64,000 nt of DNA. Origin: Galbitalea sp036499165. GTDB taxonomy: Bacteria > Actinomycetota > Actinomycetes > Actinomycetales > Microbacteriaceae. The notes beneath the pieces were generated by a model, which was given only the letters and a program-made list of their open reading frames with translations, made no database searches and was not told where the DNA came from. The position numbers were made by a program, and so were the translations under genes. Position 1 is the stretch's first letter. Each line of letters begins with the position of its first letter. Of the stretch, positions 7,966 to 16,700 are shown in pieces. Where the stretch lies: positions 30,777-94,776 of the forward strand of contig DASYEE010000182.1 in assembly GCA_036499165.1 (NCBI GenBank), read 5' to 3'.

Positions 7966-8835
7966 ATGACCAACCAGGTCTTTCTCGTCACCGGATCGAG
8001 CCGCGGGCTCGGCCGGGACATCGTGATCGCCGCGCTCGACGCGGGCAACAGGGTAGCCGCTGCCGCCCGCACGCCCTCCTCGCTCGACGACCTCGTCGCG
8101 CGCTACGGCGAGCGCATTCTCCCCATCGCGCTGGACGTCAGAGACATGGCTGCGGCCGACGCTGCGGTCCAGGCGACCATCGACGCGTTCGGCCGGGTCG
8201 ACGTGCTCGTCAACAACGCCGGCTACGCGAACCTTGCCTCGATCGAAGACATCTCCATCGAAGACTTCCGCGAACAGGTCGACACCAACCTGCTCGGAGT
8301 CGTGAATGTCACGAAGTCCGTGCTGCCGGCGATGCGCGAGCAGGGCGCCGGCCACATCATCCAGGTCTCGTCGGTCGGTGGTCGCTCCGCCTCCCCGGGG
8401 CTCGGGGCGTACCAGGCGGCCAAGTGGGCCGTTGGCGGCTTCTCCGGCGTCCTTGCCGCCGAAGTCGGTGCGCTCGGAATTAGGGTGACCGTGCTCGAGC
8501 CGGGAGGCATGCGCACAGACTGGGCGGGGTCCTCGATGGCGATCCCGCCGATTAGCGAGCCGTACCAGGCGACCGTGGGCGCTCGCGCGGACGGCATGCT
8601 CAACTGGATGCCGTCCGGCGACCCGGCGAAGGTCGCCCAGGTGGTACTCCAGATCGCGGCGATGGATGAGCCACCGCTGCGCCTGCTGCTGGGATCTGAC
8701 GCCTATAACTACGGCACAGCAAACGGTCGCGCGCTCGCGGCGAGCGACGAGAAGTGGCGCGAGCTCAGCGTGTCGACCGACCACGACGACGCTACCGATG
8801 CCGACCGCGATCCTCTGAAGGGCGCAACCAACTAA
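7966..8835 (+). CDS. SDR-family oxidoreductase under TetR control
   Basis: A 289-residue classical-type short-chain dehydrogenase. Visible motifs are TGSSRGLG (residues 9-16) for the cofactor, NNAG (83-86), a catalytic Ser near 136, and Y149-x3-K153. The C-terminus after EPGGMRTDWAGSS resembles the subfamily of 280-300-residue SDR proteins often annotated as 3-oxoacyl-reductase-like or retinol-dehydrogenase-like. It is probably NADP-linked and cytosolic. It is transcribed away from the tetR gene, with shared operators, so it is likely induced by its substrate or a toxic carbonyl. The substrate is unknown. Confidence 0.85.
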   Translation: MTNQVFLVTGSSRGLGRDIVIAALDAGNRVAAAARTPSSLDDLVARYGERILPIALDVRDMAAADAAVQATIDAFGRVDVLVNNAGYANLASIEDISIEDFREQVDTNLLGVVNVTKSVLPAMREQGAGHIIQVSSVGGRSASPGLGAYQAAKWAVGGFSGVLAAEVGALGIRVTVLEPGGMRTDWAGSSMAIPPISEPYQATVGARADGMLNWMPSGDPAKVAQVVLQIAAMDEPPLRLLLGSDAYNYGTANGRALAASDEKWRELSVSTDHDDATDADRDPLKGATN

Positions 8836-8915
8836 CCCCGAGGCTGACAGGTCGTCGCGGTGGGCGTAGTCTCTCCATACCGAAGCCGTCCGTGCTTCCG
8901 AGGGAGGGATGCCCT

Positions 8916-9026
8916 ATGGCAGATAAGTCGCCTAAGAAGAACAGCGCCAAGACCGCAGCTTCCAAGTCTCTGAAAGAGAAGCGCGCCGAGAAGAAGACCA
9001 AGGCAGCTTCTAGGAGCAACGGATAG
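8916..9026 (+). CDS. small highly basic Lys-rich protein (36 aa)
   Basis: A 36-residue ORF, MADKSPKKNSAKTAASKSLK onward, made almost entirely of Lys, Ala, Ser and Arg. It is preceded by a strong ribosome binding site (GGGAGGGA, 8911 and upstream) and followed by a good terminator at 9047-9083, which together argue for a real, independently transcribed gene. Comparable short Lys/Ala-rich proteins starting MADKSPKK are common in actinobacterial genomes. The function is unknown; nucleic-acid binding is a guess from composition. Confidence 0.7.
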   Translation: MADKSPKKNSAKTAASKSLKEKRAEKKTKAASRSNG

Positions 9027-9046
9027 CGGCCATTGCCGTAACTTCG

Positions 9047-9083
9047 CGAGTCGGGTCCACCGTGGCCCGGCTCGTTCTTCTTT
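9047..9083 (+). terminator. rho-independent terminator after the small basic gene
   Basis: A GC-rich stem (CGAG.CGGG.CCAC pairing with GTGGCCCGGCTCG, 9047-9074, one bulge and one wobble) is followed by TTCTTCTTT (9075-9083). It lies 20 bases after the stop of the 36-aa gene. Confidence 0.7.
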
Positions 9084-9193
9084 GTACCTGCGCGAACGCC
9101 TTGGCGGACCGCGGACGCCCTGGCACCGAGCCGCGGCGCGCTGGGCTAGCCTTTCGCTGCACGGCGAAACCGGGAAGGTTCGATGAGGGTTCG

Positions 9194-10267
9194 ATGACCA
9201 ACGAAGAAGACGCGGAGCTCGCCGTTTCAGACGCCGGCTTCGTCCTCGCCCCTCCGGACGGCCTGTACACGCCTGATGCCCTCTACGACGGATTCGACCT
9301 CGACGATGAGCTCTCGGTTGGTCGATCGCTCGACTACCGCACCTACCTCGCGACGCTGGCCCAGGGCATGCCCATTGCACGGTCTGCCGGGATCATCAAC
9401 ATGCGCGCCCTGCACGACGCCGCGGTCACGTTCAGCCTCGCGGCGCGCGTCGTCGAGGGCCGAGCGGTCGGCATCCTCGGCGGTCACAGCGAGCCACGCG
9501 GCAGCGCGACCTACGACGCCATCGCCGGTCTCGGCTTCGGGCTGACGGAGCGCGGCTACACGGTGCTGACCGGCGGCGGCCCTGGCGCGATGGAGGCCGC
9601 TCACCTCGGCGCTCGCTACGCGCCGCTTGGCCGGGCACGCTTCGACGACGCGCTCGCCCGGATTGCGGCCCCCGCGACCCGCGACTTCCCATTCATGCAC
9701 GGCACAGACCTGGTCGTGAACGGCGGGTTCGACGAGGATGCGCTGCGTGCGGTGCACGCGTGGCTGGTGCCCGCCATCGAGCTGGCCCGAGAGAGCAGGG
9801 CAGGAGCCGGCGCATCGATCGGCATTCCCACCTGGGCATATGGGCACGAACCGAGCACCCCGTTCGCGACCCACCACGCCAAGTACTTCGAGAATTCCAT
9901 CCGGGAAGACGGGCTGCTGGCGCTCGCAATCTACGGGGCGATCTATGCGCCCGGCAGCTCCGGCACACTCCAGGAGATTTTCGAGGATGCCAACCAGAAC
10001 TATTACGCGCCGCCAAGTGAGGGTAAGAGCCCGATGGTGTTCCTCGATATCGACGGCTGGTGGACGAGCCAGTACCCGGTGCTCCCGGTACTCCAGAAGC
10101 TGTTCGGCGACTCGTACGACGAGATCGTCTCAGTGGTGACGACGCCCGCGGATGCTGTGGCAGTCATCGACGAGAAATCGGCCGCCGTCGCCAACTGGGC
10201 ATCCGCTGCGGCCGATCGCAAACTCAGGCATCGAGCAGGTCGTCGAGGCGCTCGTAGCCCTCGGTGA
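9194..10267 (+). CDS. LOG-family-like Rossmann nucleotide-binding protein
   Basis: A 357-residue protein from the ATG at 9194 (GAGGG upstream). The segment VLTGGGPGAMEAAHLGARYA matches the GGGPGxMEAA motif of LOG/lysine-decarboxylase-like proteins. YAPGSSGTLQEIFED corresponds to the family's PGGxGTxxE motif, with GSS in place of the usual GG. LOG proteins are nucleoside 5'-monophosphate phosphoribohydrolases that release cytokinin-type bases; this longer variant has N-terminal and mid-domain insertions and an unproven activity. A non-conserved Arg-rich tail overlaps the 3' end of the convergent SRPBCC gene by 44 bases. Confidence 0.75.
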   Translation: MTNEEDAELAVSDAGFVLAPPDGLYTPDALYDGFDLDDELSVGRSLDYRTYLATLAQGMPIARSAGIINMRALHDAAVTFSLAARVVEGRAVGILGGHSEPRGSATYDAIAGLGFGLTERGYTVLTGGGPGAMEAAHLGARYAPLGRARFDDALARIAAPATRDFPFMHGTDLVVNGGFDEDALRAVHAWLVPAIELARESRAGAGASIGIPTWAYGHEPSTPFATHHAKYFENSIREDGLLALAIYGAIYAPGSSGTLQEIFEDANQNYYAPPSEGKSPMVFLDIDGWWTSQYPVLPVLQKLFGDSYDEIVSVVTTPADAVAVIDEKSAAVANWASAAADRKLRHRAGRRGARSPR

Positions 10268-10694
10268 CGCCCGTCGCCATCCCGTGCTCGATCATTGCGT
10301 CGCGGTCCTCGATCGACTGGTAAACGGCACGGGAGGTGATGCGGGTCCTGCCATCGACATCCTCGAAGTCGACAGACTCGAGGCTGACGTGCCCTGGAGC
10401 GCCCAGCCACTCGAACGTTCGGATTACCCGCTCGCCCGGCACGATGCTGTGGAACGAGCCACGGAACGCGAACTCTTCGCCTTCCGGGTTACGGTGCGTG
10501 AACTCGTACGCGCCGCCGTCGGTCGGATCGAAGCGGGTGACATCCATTTCGTAGCCCTTCGGACCGAGCCAGCGCGCGATGAGGTCTGCCTCTACGTGCG
10601 CCCTGAACACAGCATCGACTGGAGCATCGACGATGCGTTCGATGTCGATGATGGGTTGGCCGGGCTGAGCCGTGATGGTGGTTGCGTTCGTCAT
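10224..10694 (-). CDS. SRPBCC / AHSA1-like protein in an ArsR operon
   Basis: A 156-residue AHSA1-type SRPBCC protein: IERIVDAPVDAVFRAHVEADLIARWLGP (residues about 18-45), GGAYEFTHRN, and a C-terminal EGYERLDDLL helix. It directly follows an ArsR regulator with a 4-base overlap, an arrangement very common for this family in actinobacteria. In that arrangement the pair appears to act as a small sensing or detoxification unit. The ligand is unknown. The opposite-strand LOG-like gene runs 44 bases into its 3' end. Confidence 0.85.
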   Translation of the reverse strand: MTNATTITAQPGQPIIDIERIVDAPVDAVFRAHVEADLIARWLGPKGYEMDVTRFDPTDGGAYEFTHRNPEGEEFAFRGSFHSIVPGERVIRTFEWLGAPGHVSLESVDFEDVDGRTRITSRAVYQSIEDRDAMIEHGMATGVTEGYERLDDLLDA

Positions 10695-11035
10695 TTCTGT
10701 TCTCCTTTATTGAGGTCGTGCATGAGGTCGTCGAGGCGGCGGAACTGCTGCTCCGCCCGCAGCCGATAGGTGTCGATCCAGGCGGTGAGTGCCTCGAGCG
10801 CAGCTGGATCGAGGTGACACGGCCGCTGCTGCCCGTTACGGGTTCGCGTGATGAGGCCGGCGGATTCGAGCACCTGGATGTGCTTGGAGACCCCCTGCTT
10901 CGACATCGCGAATGGCTCGGCCAGTTCGTTCACCGTTGCAGGCCCGCGCGAGAGCCTCGCCACCAGCGCGCGACGCACCGGATCGGCCAGCGCAAGGAAC
11001 GCCCGATCGAGTTCTGCGTCTGTCGTGATCGTCAT
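10691..11035 (-). CDS. ArsR-family winged-helix regulator
   Basis: About 114 residues from the ATG at 11035; a TTG six bases upstream is an alternative. The winged helix is clear: ALADPVRRALVARLSRGPATVNELAEPFAMSKQGVSKHIQVLESAGLI (residues about 15-62). No Cys-rich metal site is seen in the recognition helix, so it is a non-metal ArsR-like repressor of the class paired with AHSA1 genes. Its stop overlaps the SRPBCC start. No clear ribosome binding site is present, so the message may be nearly leaderless. It probably autoregulates through the repeat at 11053. Confidence 0.85.
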   Translation of the reverse strand: MTITTDAELDRAFLALADPVRRALVARLSRGPATVNELAEPFAMSKQGVSKHIQVLESAGLITRTRNGQQRPCHLDPAALEALTAWIDTYRLRAEQQFRRLDDLMHDLNKGEQK

Positions 11036-11052
11036 TGTCAACCAATCGCTTT

Positions 11053-11070
11053 ATCAACTGATTCGTTGAT
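11053..11070. promoter_or_regulatory. ArsR operator-like inverted repeat
   Basis: ATCAAC-TGATTC-GTTGAT, a perfect 6-bp inverted repeat with a 6-base spacer, lies 18 bases upstream of the ArsR ATG. Repeats of the ATCAAC/GTTGAT type are common near ArsR-AHSA1 pairs. Its position over the probable promoter supports autorepression. Confidence 0.6.
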
Positions 11071-11124
11071 CATATGCAGAAATCGCACCAACGTCTAGGG
11101 CCTGTGCGAGGTACCTTTGGGGTC

Positions 11125-11565
11125 ATGACCGAATGGCGCGAAACGGTGTCGGACGACACGCAGGACGACCTCGACAGGCTGGCCGATGTGACGATCGCCG
11201 CGGCTCGCAACTTCCTTGACCGCAATGGGCAGTTCATCCCGTTCCCGATGGCGGTCAAGGCAGACGGCGAGCTGGCGCTGGTGGGCCTGACGCAGCCCGA
11301 CACCCCGGAATATCCCGTCGTGCAGGATGTCGTCGACGGCATTGTCGACCTCTTCCGCGACCGTCGCGACTCGATTCGTGCGCTGGCCATCGCTTCGGAC
11401 GTAACGATTCCGAGCGAGCAGGTGGACGCGATCGAGGTGCGCCTTGAGCACCGCGACGGTATCGCGATCACTGTTCTCGTGCCATACCGGGCCGACCCCC
11501 TCGACGACAGCTACGAGTACGACGAGCCCCGCGCCCAGGAGGGCGAGCGCGCCATCTGGGCGTGA
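11125..11565 (+). CDS. conserved-looking hypothetical protein
   Basis: 146 residues from the ATG at 11125 (MTEWRETVSD). It is acidic, with a mixed alpha/beta pattern and no membrane span. The centre holds ARNFLDRNGQFIPFPMAVKADGEL and a later alternating-strand segment, followed by an acidic DDSYEYDEP tail. I do not recognise a named domain. Codon use matches neighbouring genes, so I believe it is real. It is divergent from the ArsR operon and convergent with the membrane protein at 11573. Confidence 0.65.
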   Translation: MTEWRETVSDDTQDDLDRLADVTIAAARNFLDRNGQFIPFPMAVKADGELALVGLTQPDTPEYPVVQDVVDGIVDLFRDRRDSIRALAIASDVTIPSEQVDAIEVRLEHRDGIAITVLVPYRADPLDDSYEYDEPRAQEGERAIWA

Positions 11566-11572
11566 TTGCTCG

Positions 11573-12088
11573 TCAGCGAGGAACGGCGCGGGGGCGACGG
11601 CGCGCAACCTGAGCGCCGACCCACCACGCGACGCAACCGACGCCCGCCGCAAATACACCGAGGCGTTCAAAGACTGGCCCCAGGATCTCCCAGGGGAGAA
11701 GCGGGAGCTGCCCCACCGCGGACCCGACCAGGTACGTGGTGCTGCCGTACTCAGTCGGTGACGACATCAGGAACGGGGCAAGAATGAATGCCCCTCCCAC
11801 AACCAGTAGCCACCACCGGCGAATGCCGCGTGTACCCCGATTTGCGAACCGGTGTCCGGCCCAGCCGACCATGAGCGCAATCCCCACCAGTGCCGCAACG
11901 ACCGCCAGCGGTCCGACATCGAGACTGGGGATCTCGCTCAGCATCGTCGTCGACGTGAGCGGCGCGTATGCGCTCCAGCCGAAAGACGCGGGCTGGGCGA
12001 CCGCAACTGTCCACGCTGCCGGTCCCGCAGCGACGAGCAAGATCACAACACCGACAAGGAGCACGGCGTAGCGACGGATGAACGACAT
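11573..12088 (-). CDS. hypothetical four-span membrane protein
   Basis: A 171-residue protein with four clear hydrophobic segments (residues about 8-30, 58-78, 90-108 and 140-160) and a basic C-terminal tail (RRRPRAVPR). There is no recognised domain or signature. It starts at the ATG at 12088 and lies just upstream of the end of the DUF2090 gene, on the same strand. It is probably an integral membrane protein of unknown role. Confidence 0.6.
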   Translation of the reverse strand: MSFIRRYAVLLVGVVILLVAAGPAAWTVAVAQPASFGWSAYAPLTSTTMLSEIPSLDVGPLAVVAALVGIALMVGWAGHRFANRGTRGIRRWWLLVVGGAFILAPFLMSSPTEYGSTTYLVGSAVGQLPLLPWEILGPVFERLGVFAAGVGCVAWWVGAQVARRRPRAVPR

Positions 12089-12117
12089 CCGCTCACCTTA
12101 CCGACAAGACTGCGGCG

Positions 12118-13035
12118 CTATTTCGCGCGCGCGGCGAGAAAGTCCAGCACGTAGTCGAGGTAGTTCTGTTCGATGCGAGCCTGCGCAGCGTCGCGCGAAA
12201 TGCTGCCCGCGAGGAGGTCAGACAGCGGATCCCACCAGATGGAGCGGCCGATTGCGAAACCGACGTATCCCGCGATCGGGGCTGCGACATCCAGCCAGTG
12301 GTCCAGGTCCTCTTTGCTGGCGTGACGGCCGAGCACGATGCAGTCCGCTGTGCGGCCGCCGCGACGCGCGAGGTCGGCAACGGCCGCGGCATCCTCGGTC
12401 TTGTCCATGCCCTCGACCTTCCAGAGGGCCGGGTCCGCGCCGTTGTCCTGCAGGTATGCGATGGCCTGCAGAGTGAGCTTCGGACGCAGTTCGTCGTCGT
12501 AGCGAGCCTTGTCGCCGCCGACCGAGGCGAGCTGCTCATCGGTCGCCGGAACCAGCAGCTCGATGATCAGGTGCCTGCGCTTCGCGAGCGCCCAGGCCGA
12601 TACCTCGGCGAGATGCTGCGCCTGCGCCAGGCGGTCGGCGCCCCCGAAGGACGGATTGTCGCGGATCAGGACCTTCGCGTGGTCCGTGCCGAACGACTCG
12701 GCATGCTGGCGCCAGTCGTCGCCGTATGCGAACTCGAAGAAGTCCTTGCCGCTCGCCTCGATCGGCATCGACAGGTTGATCAGCCCGCTTGATGCAGCCG
12801 CCAGCTGGGCAACCTCAGCCCCGTACTCCTCGTCGACGAGGATCCCCGCCTGGGCGGCATCCGGAAGCCTGCTGGAGGCAGCAGCGACCAGCGCATCGTA
12901 GACCAGCCTCTTGTCCGCGCGAATGCGGGCAGCCTCGGCGTCGGTCGGAGGCGCCGTCAGCTTGTACAGCTCCTTCTCGAGGCTGTCGCGGTGGTCGTCG
13001 GCGAGAATGAGCAGGGCGCGCTGCGAAGTATCCAT
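12118..13035 (-). CDS. DUF2090 TIM-barrel aldolase-like protein
   Basis: A 305-residue soluble protein from the ATG at 13035 (MDTSQRALLILADDHRDSLE). The pattern LILADDHR near the start, VLIRDNP in the middle and GFAIGRSIWWDPL near the C-terminus matches DUF2090. This domain also forms the C-terminal half of IolC-type 5-dehydro-2-deoxygluconokinases and is related to class I/II aldolases. It stands alone here without iol genes. It may act on a sugar phosphate; the exact reaction is unknown. An in-frame upstream extension to 13167 is not conserved-looking and is rejected. Confidence 0.75.
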   Translation of the reverse strand: MDTSQRALLILADDHRDSLEKELYKLTAPPTDAEAARIRADKRLVYDALVAAASSRLPDAAQAGILVDEEYGAEVAQLAAASSGLINLSMPIEASGKDFFEFAYGDDWRQHAESFGTDHAKVLIRDNPSFGGADRLAQAQHLAEVSAWALAKRRHLIIELLVPATDEQLASVGGDKARYDDELRPKLTLQAIAYLQDNGADPALWKVEGMDKTEDAAAVADLARRGGRTADCIVLGRHASKEDLDHWLDVAAPIAGYVGFAIGRSIWWDPLSDLLAGSISRDAAQARIEQNYLDYVLDFLAARAK

Positions 13036-13069
13036 CACGCTCCAGTCTTGCTCGCGCGAGCTGTGCGCG

Positions 13070-13765
13070 CTACCAGGGGATGATGCCGCCGCGATCCTCA
13101 AAGCGGCCGGTGGGGCCATCCTGGTCGATTGTTGCGAGGCGGACGATCGCGTCCGTCCCCTCCTCAACAGACTGCGTTCCGGAATTGCCGTTCAGGTCTG
13201 TGGCCGTGTAGCCGGGGTCGACGACGTTCACTCGGAACTCCGGGAACGCCTTGGCGTATTGGAGTGTCAGCATCGTCAGGGCTGACTTCGATGAGCCGTA
13301 GCTCAGGCTCGGGAACCGCGACTCGATTCGATCGGGATCAGACACGATGCCGAACGATCCAAGCCCGCTCGCGACATTGACGATCACCGGGTTTTCAGAC
13401 TCGCGAAGGAGCGGGAGCATTGCGTGAGTGACGCGCACGACGCCGAACACATTGGTGTCGTAGACCGTGCGGATCGCGTCGGCTGTGACATCCGCCGGGT
13501 TCACGCGCCCGCCCGTGATGCCGGCGTTGTTGATCAGGACGTCGAGCCTGCCGTCGCGACGCCGGATGTCTTCTGCCGCGGCATCCACGGAGGCGTCGTC
13601 TGTCACATCCAGCTGAACGAAGCGCACCCGCAGTGCCTCGGCCGCCGCTCGACCACGTGTACCGTCGCGCGCGCCGATGTAGACGCTGTGGCCCTCTTCC
13701 TTCAGCCTGCGGGCCGCCTCATAGCCCAGACCCTTGTTTCCACCGGTGATGAGAGTGATCGTCAT
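13070..13765 (-). CDS. SDR-family oxidoreductase
   Basis: A 231-residue classical short-chain dehydrogenase. It shows the cofactor motif TGGNKGLG (residues 7-14), NNAG (79-82), catalytic S133, and Y156-x3-K160 in SYGSSKSALT. The ending, GRFEDRGGIIPW, resembles carbonyl-reductase-like members that reduce small aldehydes or ketones with NADPH. The gene lies 34 bp upstream of the DUF2090 gene on the same strand, so they may be co-transcribed. It is divergent from the acyltransferase gene. The substrate is unknown. Confidence 0.85.
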   Translation of the reverse strand: MTITLITGGNKGLGYEAARRLKEEGHSVYIGARDGTRGRAAAEALRVRFVQLDVTDDASVDAAAEDIRRRDGRLDVLINNAGITGGRVNPADVTADAIRTVYDTNVFGVVRVTHAMLPLLRESENPVIVNVASGLGSFGIVSDPDRIESRFPSLSYGSSKSALTMLTLQYAKAFPEFRVNVVDPGYTATDLNGNSGTQSVEEGTDAIVRLATIDQDGPTGRFEDRGGIIPW

Positions 13766-13808
13766 GCGTCAACACTGCGCCAAAACTAACGAAAATTGAA
13801 ACCGAGTC

Positions 13809-15131
13809 ATGGTTATAGTGACTTCCGTGACCGACGACGACCACCGAGCCCCCGCAGTGGCATCCACTCCTCCAGTCTCGCCATCGCTTTCCGGGCGCGA
13901 CCTGACGGTTGACTTCGTGCGGGTGTTTTGCGTCTTGCTCGTCGTCGTGATCCATCTCCTCGAGGTCGGCATCGGCACATCAGCGACAGGTGCGATCACC
14001 GTCACCCGACCACTCGAACACGAACCGTGGTTCAACGGGGTCACCTGGGCCGGCCAGATCATGCCGCTGTTCTTCGTCGTTGGCGGCTTCGCGAGCATGA
14101 CATCGTGGCGGCGCCTGAAAAGCCGTGGCGGGGATCCGGCGGACTTCGTGCGCACCAGGGTGCTCCGGCTCGCACTCCCGACCCTCCCCCTGTTCGTGGT
14201 CTATGTCGTCGTGATCGGCGGCGCGCTCCTCGCGGGGGTCGACCCGGCATTCCTGCAGACGATCACGACCGGCGCGGGTTCGCCGCTCTGGTTCGTCGCG
14301 GCGTACACGCTCGTGCAGGCGCTCGTGCCGGTCATGGCAAGGCTGCACGAACGCGCGCCGAGGATGACGCTGCTCGCGCTCCTCGTCGTCGCGATCCTCG
14401 TCGACGTCGTGCGCTATTCCACGAACCAGGGCAATTGGGGTCTCGCGAACCTCGCATTCATCTGGTTGTTCTGCCAGCAGCTCGGGTTCTGGTACGCAGA
14501 CGGCTGGTTCGCCCGTCGCGCCTGGTGGCAGCTCGTGCTGATCGTGGCGGCCTGCTACGCGCTGCTGGAACCCCTCACCACGATCGGTCCGTACTCCCCC
14601 AACCTGCTGGTCGACCTGAACCCGCCGTGCCTCCCGCTCGCGGTGGTCGCCGTTGCCCAGGCCTGCGTTCTGCAGTTGCTCAAACCCGCCCTCGCGCGAC
14701 TCATGGAGACCCGTGGCGCGCGTGCCGTTGTGTTCATCGCAGGCAGCCGCCTCATGACGATCTACCTGTGGCACCTGCCGCTGATCATCGCCCTGTCCGG
14801 TCTCGCCCTGGTCATCCCCGGCGCAACCCCGGAGCCCGGCAGCGCGGCCTGGTGGTGGACGCGGCCGCTGTTCTACGTGATCGTGCTCGCGGGCCTCTAC
14901 GCCATCTCGTTTCCGCTGCGCTGGTTCGAGCAACCGAGGATGCTCCGACCGACTCCCCGCGCCGCGGTCGTCTTCGCCTGCGCCGTCCTCACGTTCATTC
15001 CGGCCTTCGCCGTCCTCGAGTGGTTCCTCGACTTCGACGACGCCGTACTCGGCGCGGTCTGCCTCACTATCGTGGCGATTTTGCTGAACCGTTCGCCCGT
15101 TCGGGCGCCGCTTGCAATGTCGGTGGAATAG
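13809..15131 (+). CDS. acyltransferase 3-family membrane protein
   Basis: A 440-residue integral membrane protein with about ten spans. The N-terminal GRDLTVDFVRVFCVLLVVVIHLL has the R/D-x-x-R and H pattern of acyltransferase 3 proteins, and PLFFVVGGFAS plus a C-terminal TIYLWHLPLIIAL segment also fit. Members move acyl groups across or onto sugars, lipids or peptides at the membrane; the acceptor is unknown. The start is uncertain: 13809 is the longest, and a GTG at 13827 is equally likely. The downstream MFS gene begins 76 bp later. Confidence 0.8.
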   Translation: MVIVTSVTDDDHRAPAVASTPPVSPSLSGRDLTVDFVRVFCVLLVVVIHLLEVGIGTSATGAITVTRPLEHEPWFNGVTWAGQIMPLFFVVGGFASMTSWRRLKSRGGDPADFVRTRVLRLALPTLPLFVVYVVVIGGALLAGVDPAFLQTITTGAGSPLWFVAAYTLVQALVPVMARLHERAPRMTLLALLVVAILVDVVRYSTNQGNWGLANLAFIWLFCQQLGFWYADGWFARRAWWQLVLIVAACYALLEPLTTIGPYSPNLLVDLNPPCLPLAVVAVAQACVLQLLKPALARLMETRGARAVVFIAGSRLMTIYLWHLPLIIALSGLALVIPGATPEPGSAAWWWTRPLFYVIVLAGLYAISFPLRWFEQPRMLRPTPRAAVVFACAVLTFIPAFAVLEWFLDFDDAVLGAVCLTIVAILLNRSPVRAPLAMSVE

Positions 15132-15207
15132 AGAAGACTAAGAGAACGCTGTACCCTCTGCACACCGTTCGTGCACCCTCCACTTTCTTCGCTCCAGGGA
15201 GCTTGCT

Positions 15208-16677
15208 ATGTCCGATACCGCTGTCGTCGCGCCACCCTCCGACGCAGATCTTGCCGCAGAAGCGGCGCTGGGCGGGCGCAACCGCCTCGTAATCGGGCTG
15301 TTGATGGTCTCGACGTTCGTCGTCATCCTCAACGAGACGATCATCGGCGTCGCCATTCCGAAGCTCATGACGGCGTTTTCGATCGACGCGAGCACCGCAC
15401 AGTGGCTGTCGACGGCGTTCCTGCTGACGATGGCTGTCGTCATCCCGATCACGGGCTTCCTGCTCCAGCGCTTCAACACCCGACCAGTGTTTATTGCCGC
15501 CATGTCGTTCTTCAGCCTCGGTACCCTCATCGCCGCCCTTGCTCCCGGGTTCGAGGTGCTCCTCGTCGCGCGCGTCGTACAGGCCTGCGGGACGGCGATC
15601 ATGTTCCCGCTTCTCATCACCACGGTGATGACCCTCGTGCCGCCGGCAACGCGCGGCCGCACCATGGGCAACATCTCGATCGTGATCTCGGTCGCGCCCG
15701 CGATCGGCCCATCGATCTCCGGGCTCATCCTCAGCACCTTCACGTGGCCGTTCATGTTCTACCTGGTGCTGCCGATCGCCGTCGCCTCCCTCATTGTCGG
15801 CGCGGTCAAGATGAAGAACGTCACGACGCCGAAGCACACTCGGTTCAGCGTGCCGTCGGTCATCCTGTCGGCCATCGGCTTCGGTGGGCTGGTCTACGGC
15901 ATTAGCAACCTCGGCACGGCGACCCCGTCCGACATCCTCTACATCGGCTGGCTGCCGCTGGCCATCGGCGTTGTTGCGCTCGCGATCTTCGTCACGCTGC
16001 AGCTGCGGCTGCAGAAGAGCGACGCCGCGTTGCTCGACCTGCGCACGTTCAGGGCGCCGTCCTTCACGTTCTCGATCACGATGCTCGTGCTGAGCATGAT
16101 GGCATTCTTCGGCACGATCATCGTGCTACCGATCTACCTGCAGTCTGTGCTGCACATCTCCGTGCTGCAGACCGGCCTGTTGCTGCTCCCGGGCGGGCTG
16201 CTCATGGGCTTCCTCGCTCCGTTCGTCGGTCGCTTCTACGACCGCCACGGACCGACGGGACTGCTGACCATCGGCGCTGTGATCACGAGCGCGACCTTCT
16301 GGTGCATGACGCTGATCACCGCGCACACCTCGGTGTGGTGGATCTTCGTGGCCTACCTGGCGCTCAGCGTCGGCCTGGCGCTGCTGTTCACGCCACTGTT
16401 CACCGCGTCCCTCGGGTCGCTGCCCGAGTCGTTGTACTCACACGGCAGCGCCATCGTCGGCACCGTCCAGCAGGTAGCGGGCGCGGCGGGCACGGCACTC
16501 CTCGTGACGATCCTCTCGTCGGCCGAGGCCCGGCTCTCGCTGCAGGGTGCTTCACTGACAGACGCGACGGCGGGCGGCATCCACGCTGCGTTCCTCGGCG
16601 CTGCCATCATCTCGGTGCTCGCCATTCCTGCCGCGTTCCTCATCCGTCGCGCCCCCAGCGACGCCCCGAGCCACTGA
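15208..16677 (+). CDS. DHA2-family MFS drug exporter (EmrB/QacA type)
   Basis: A 489-residue transporter with about 14 membrane spans. The N-terminal FVVILNETIIGVAIPKLM segment matches the first helix of DHA2 proteins (usually LD-x-T-x-x-N-x-A-L-P). VVQACGTAIMFPLL contains the motif B region, and VISVAPAIGPSISGLIL matches motif C of antiporters. It likely exports hydrophobic compounds with proton exchange. CAGGGAG upstream of the ATG is a fair ribosome binding site. There is no adjacent regulator. Confidence 0.88.
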   Translation: MSDTAVVAPPSDADLAAEAALGGRNRLVIGLLMVSTFVVILNETIIGVAIPKLMTAFSIDASTAQWLSTAFLLTMAVVIPITGFLLQRFNTRPVFIAAMSFFSLGTLIAALAPGFEVLLVARVVQACGTAIMFPLLITTVMTLVPPATRGRTMGNISIVISVAPAIGPSISGLILSTFTWPFMFYLVLPIAVASLIVGAVKMKNVTTPKHTRFSVPSVILSAIGFGGLVYGISNLGTATPSDILYIGWLPLAIGVVALAIFVTLQLRLQKSDAALLDLRTFRAPSFTFSITMLVLSMMAFFGTIIVLPIYLQSVLHISVLQTGLLLLPGGLLMGFLAPFVGRFYDRHGPTGLLTIGAVITSATFWCMTLITAHTSVWWIFVAYLALSVGLALLFTPLFTASLGSLPESLYSHGSAIVGTVQQVAGAAGTALLVTILSSAEARLSLQGASLTDATAGGIHAAFLGAAIISVLAIPAAFLIRRAPSDAPSH

Positions 16678-16700
16678 CCGTTCCGTCAGTTGCCGGCCAG

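Noticed and set aside
13928..15292. 454-residue plus-strand frame overlapping the acyltransferase gene
   Set aside because: It is Arg/His/Pro-rich, typical of an out-of-frame shadow in high-GC DNA, and has no domain. The membrane acyltransferase in the other frame is clearly the real gene.
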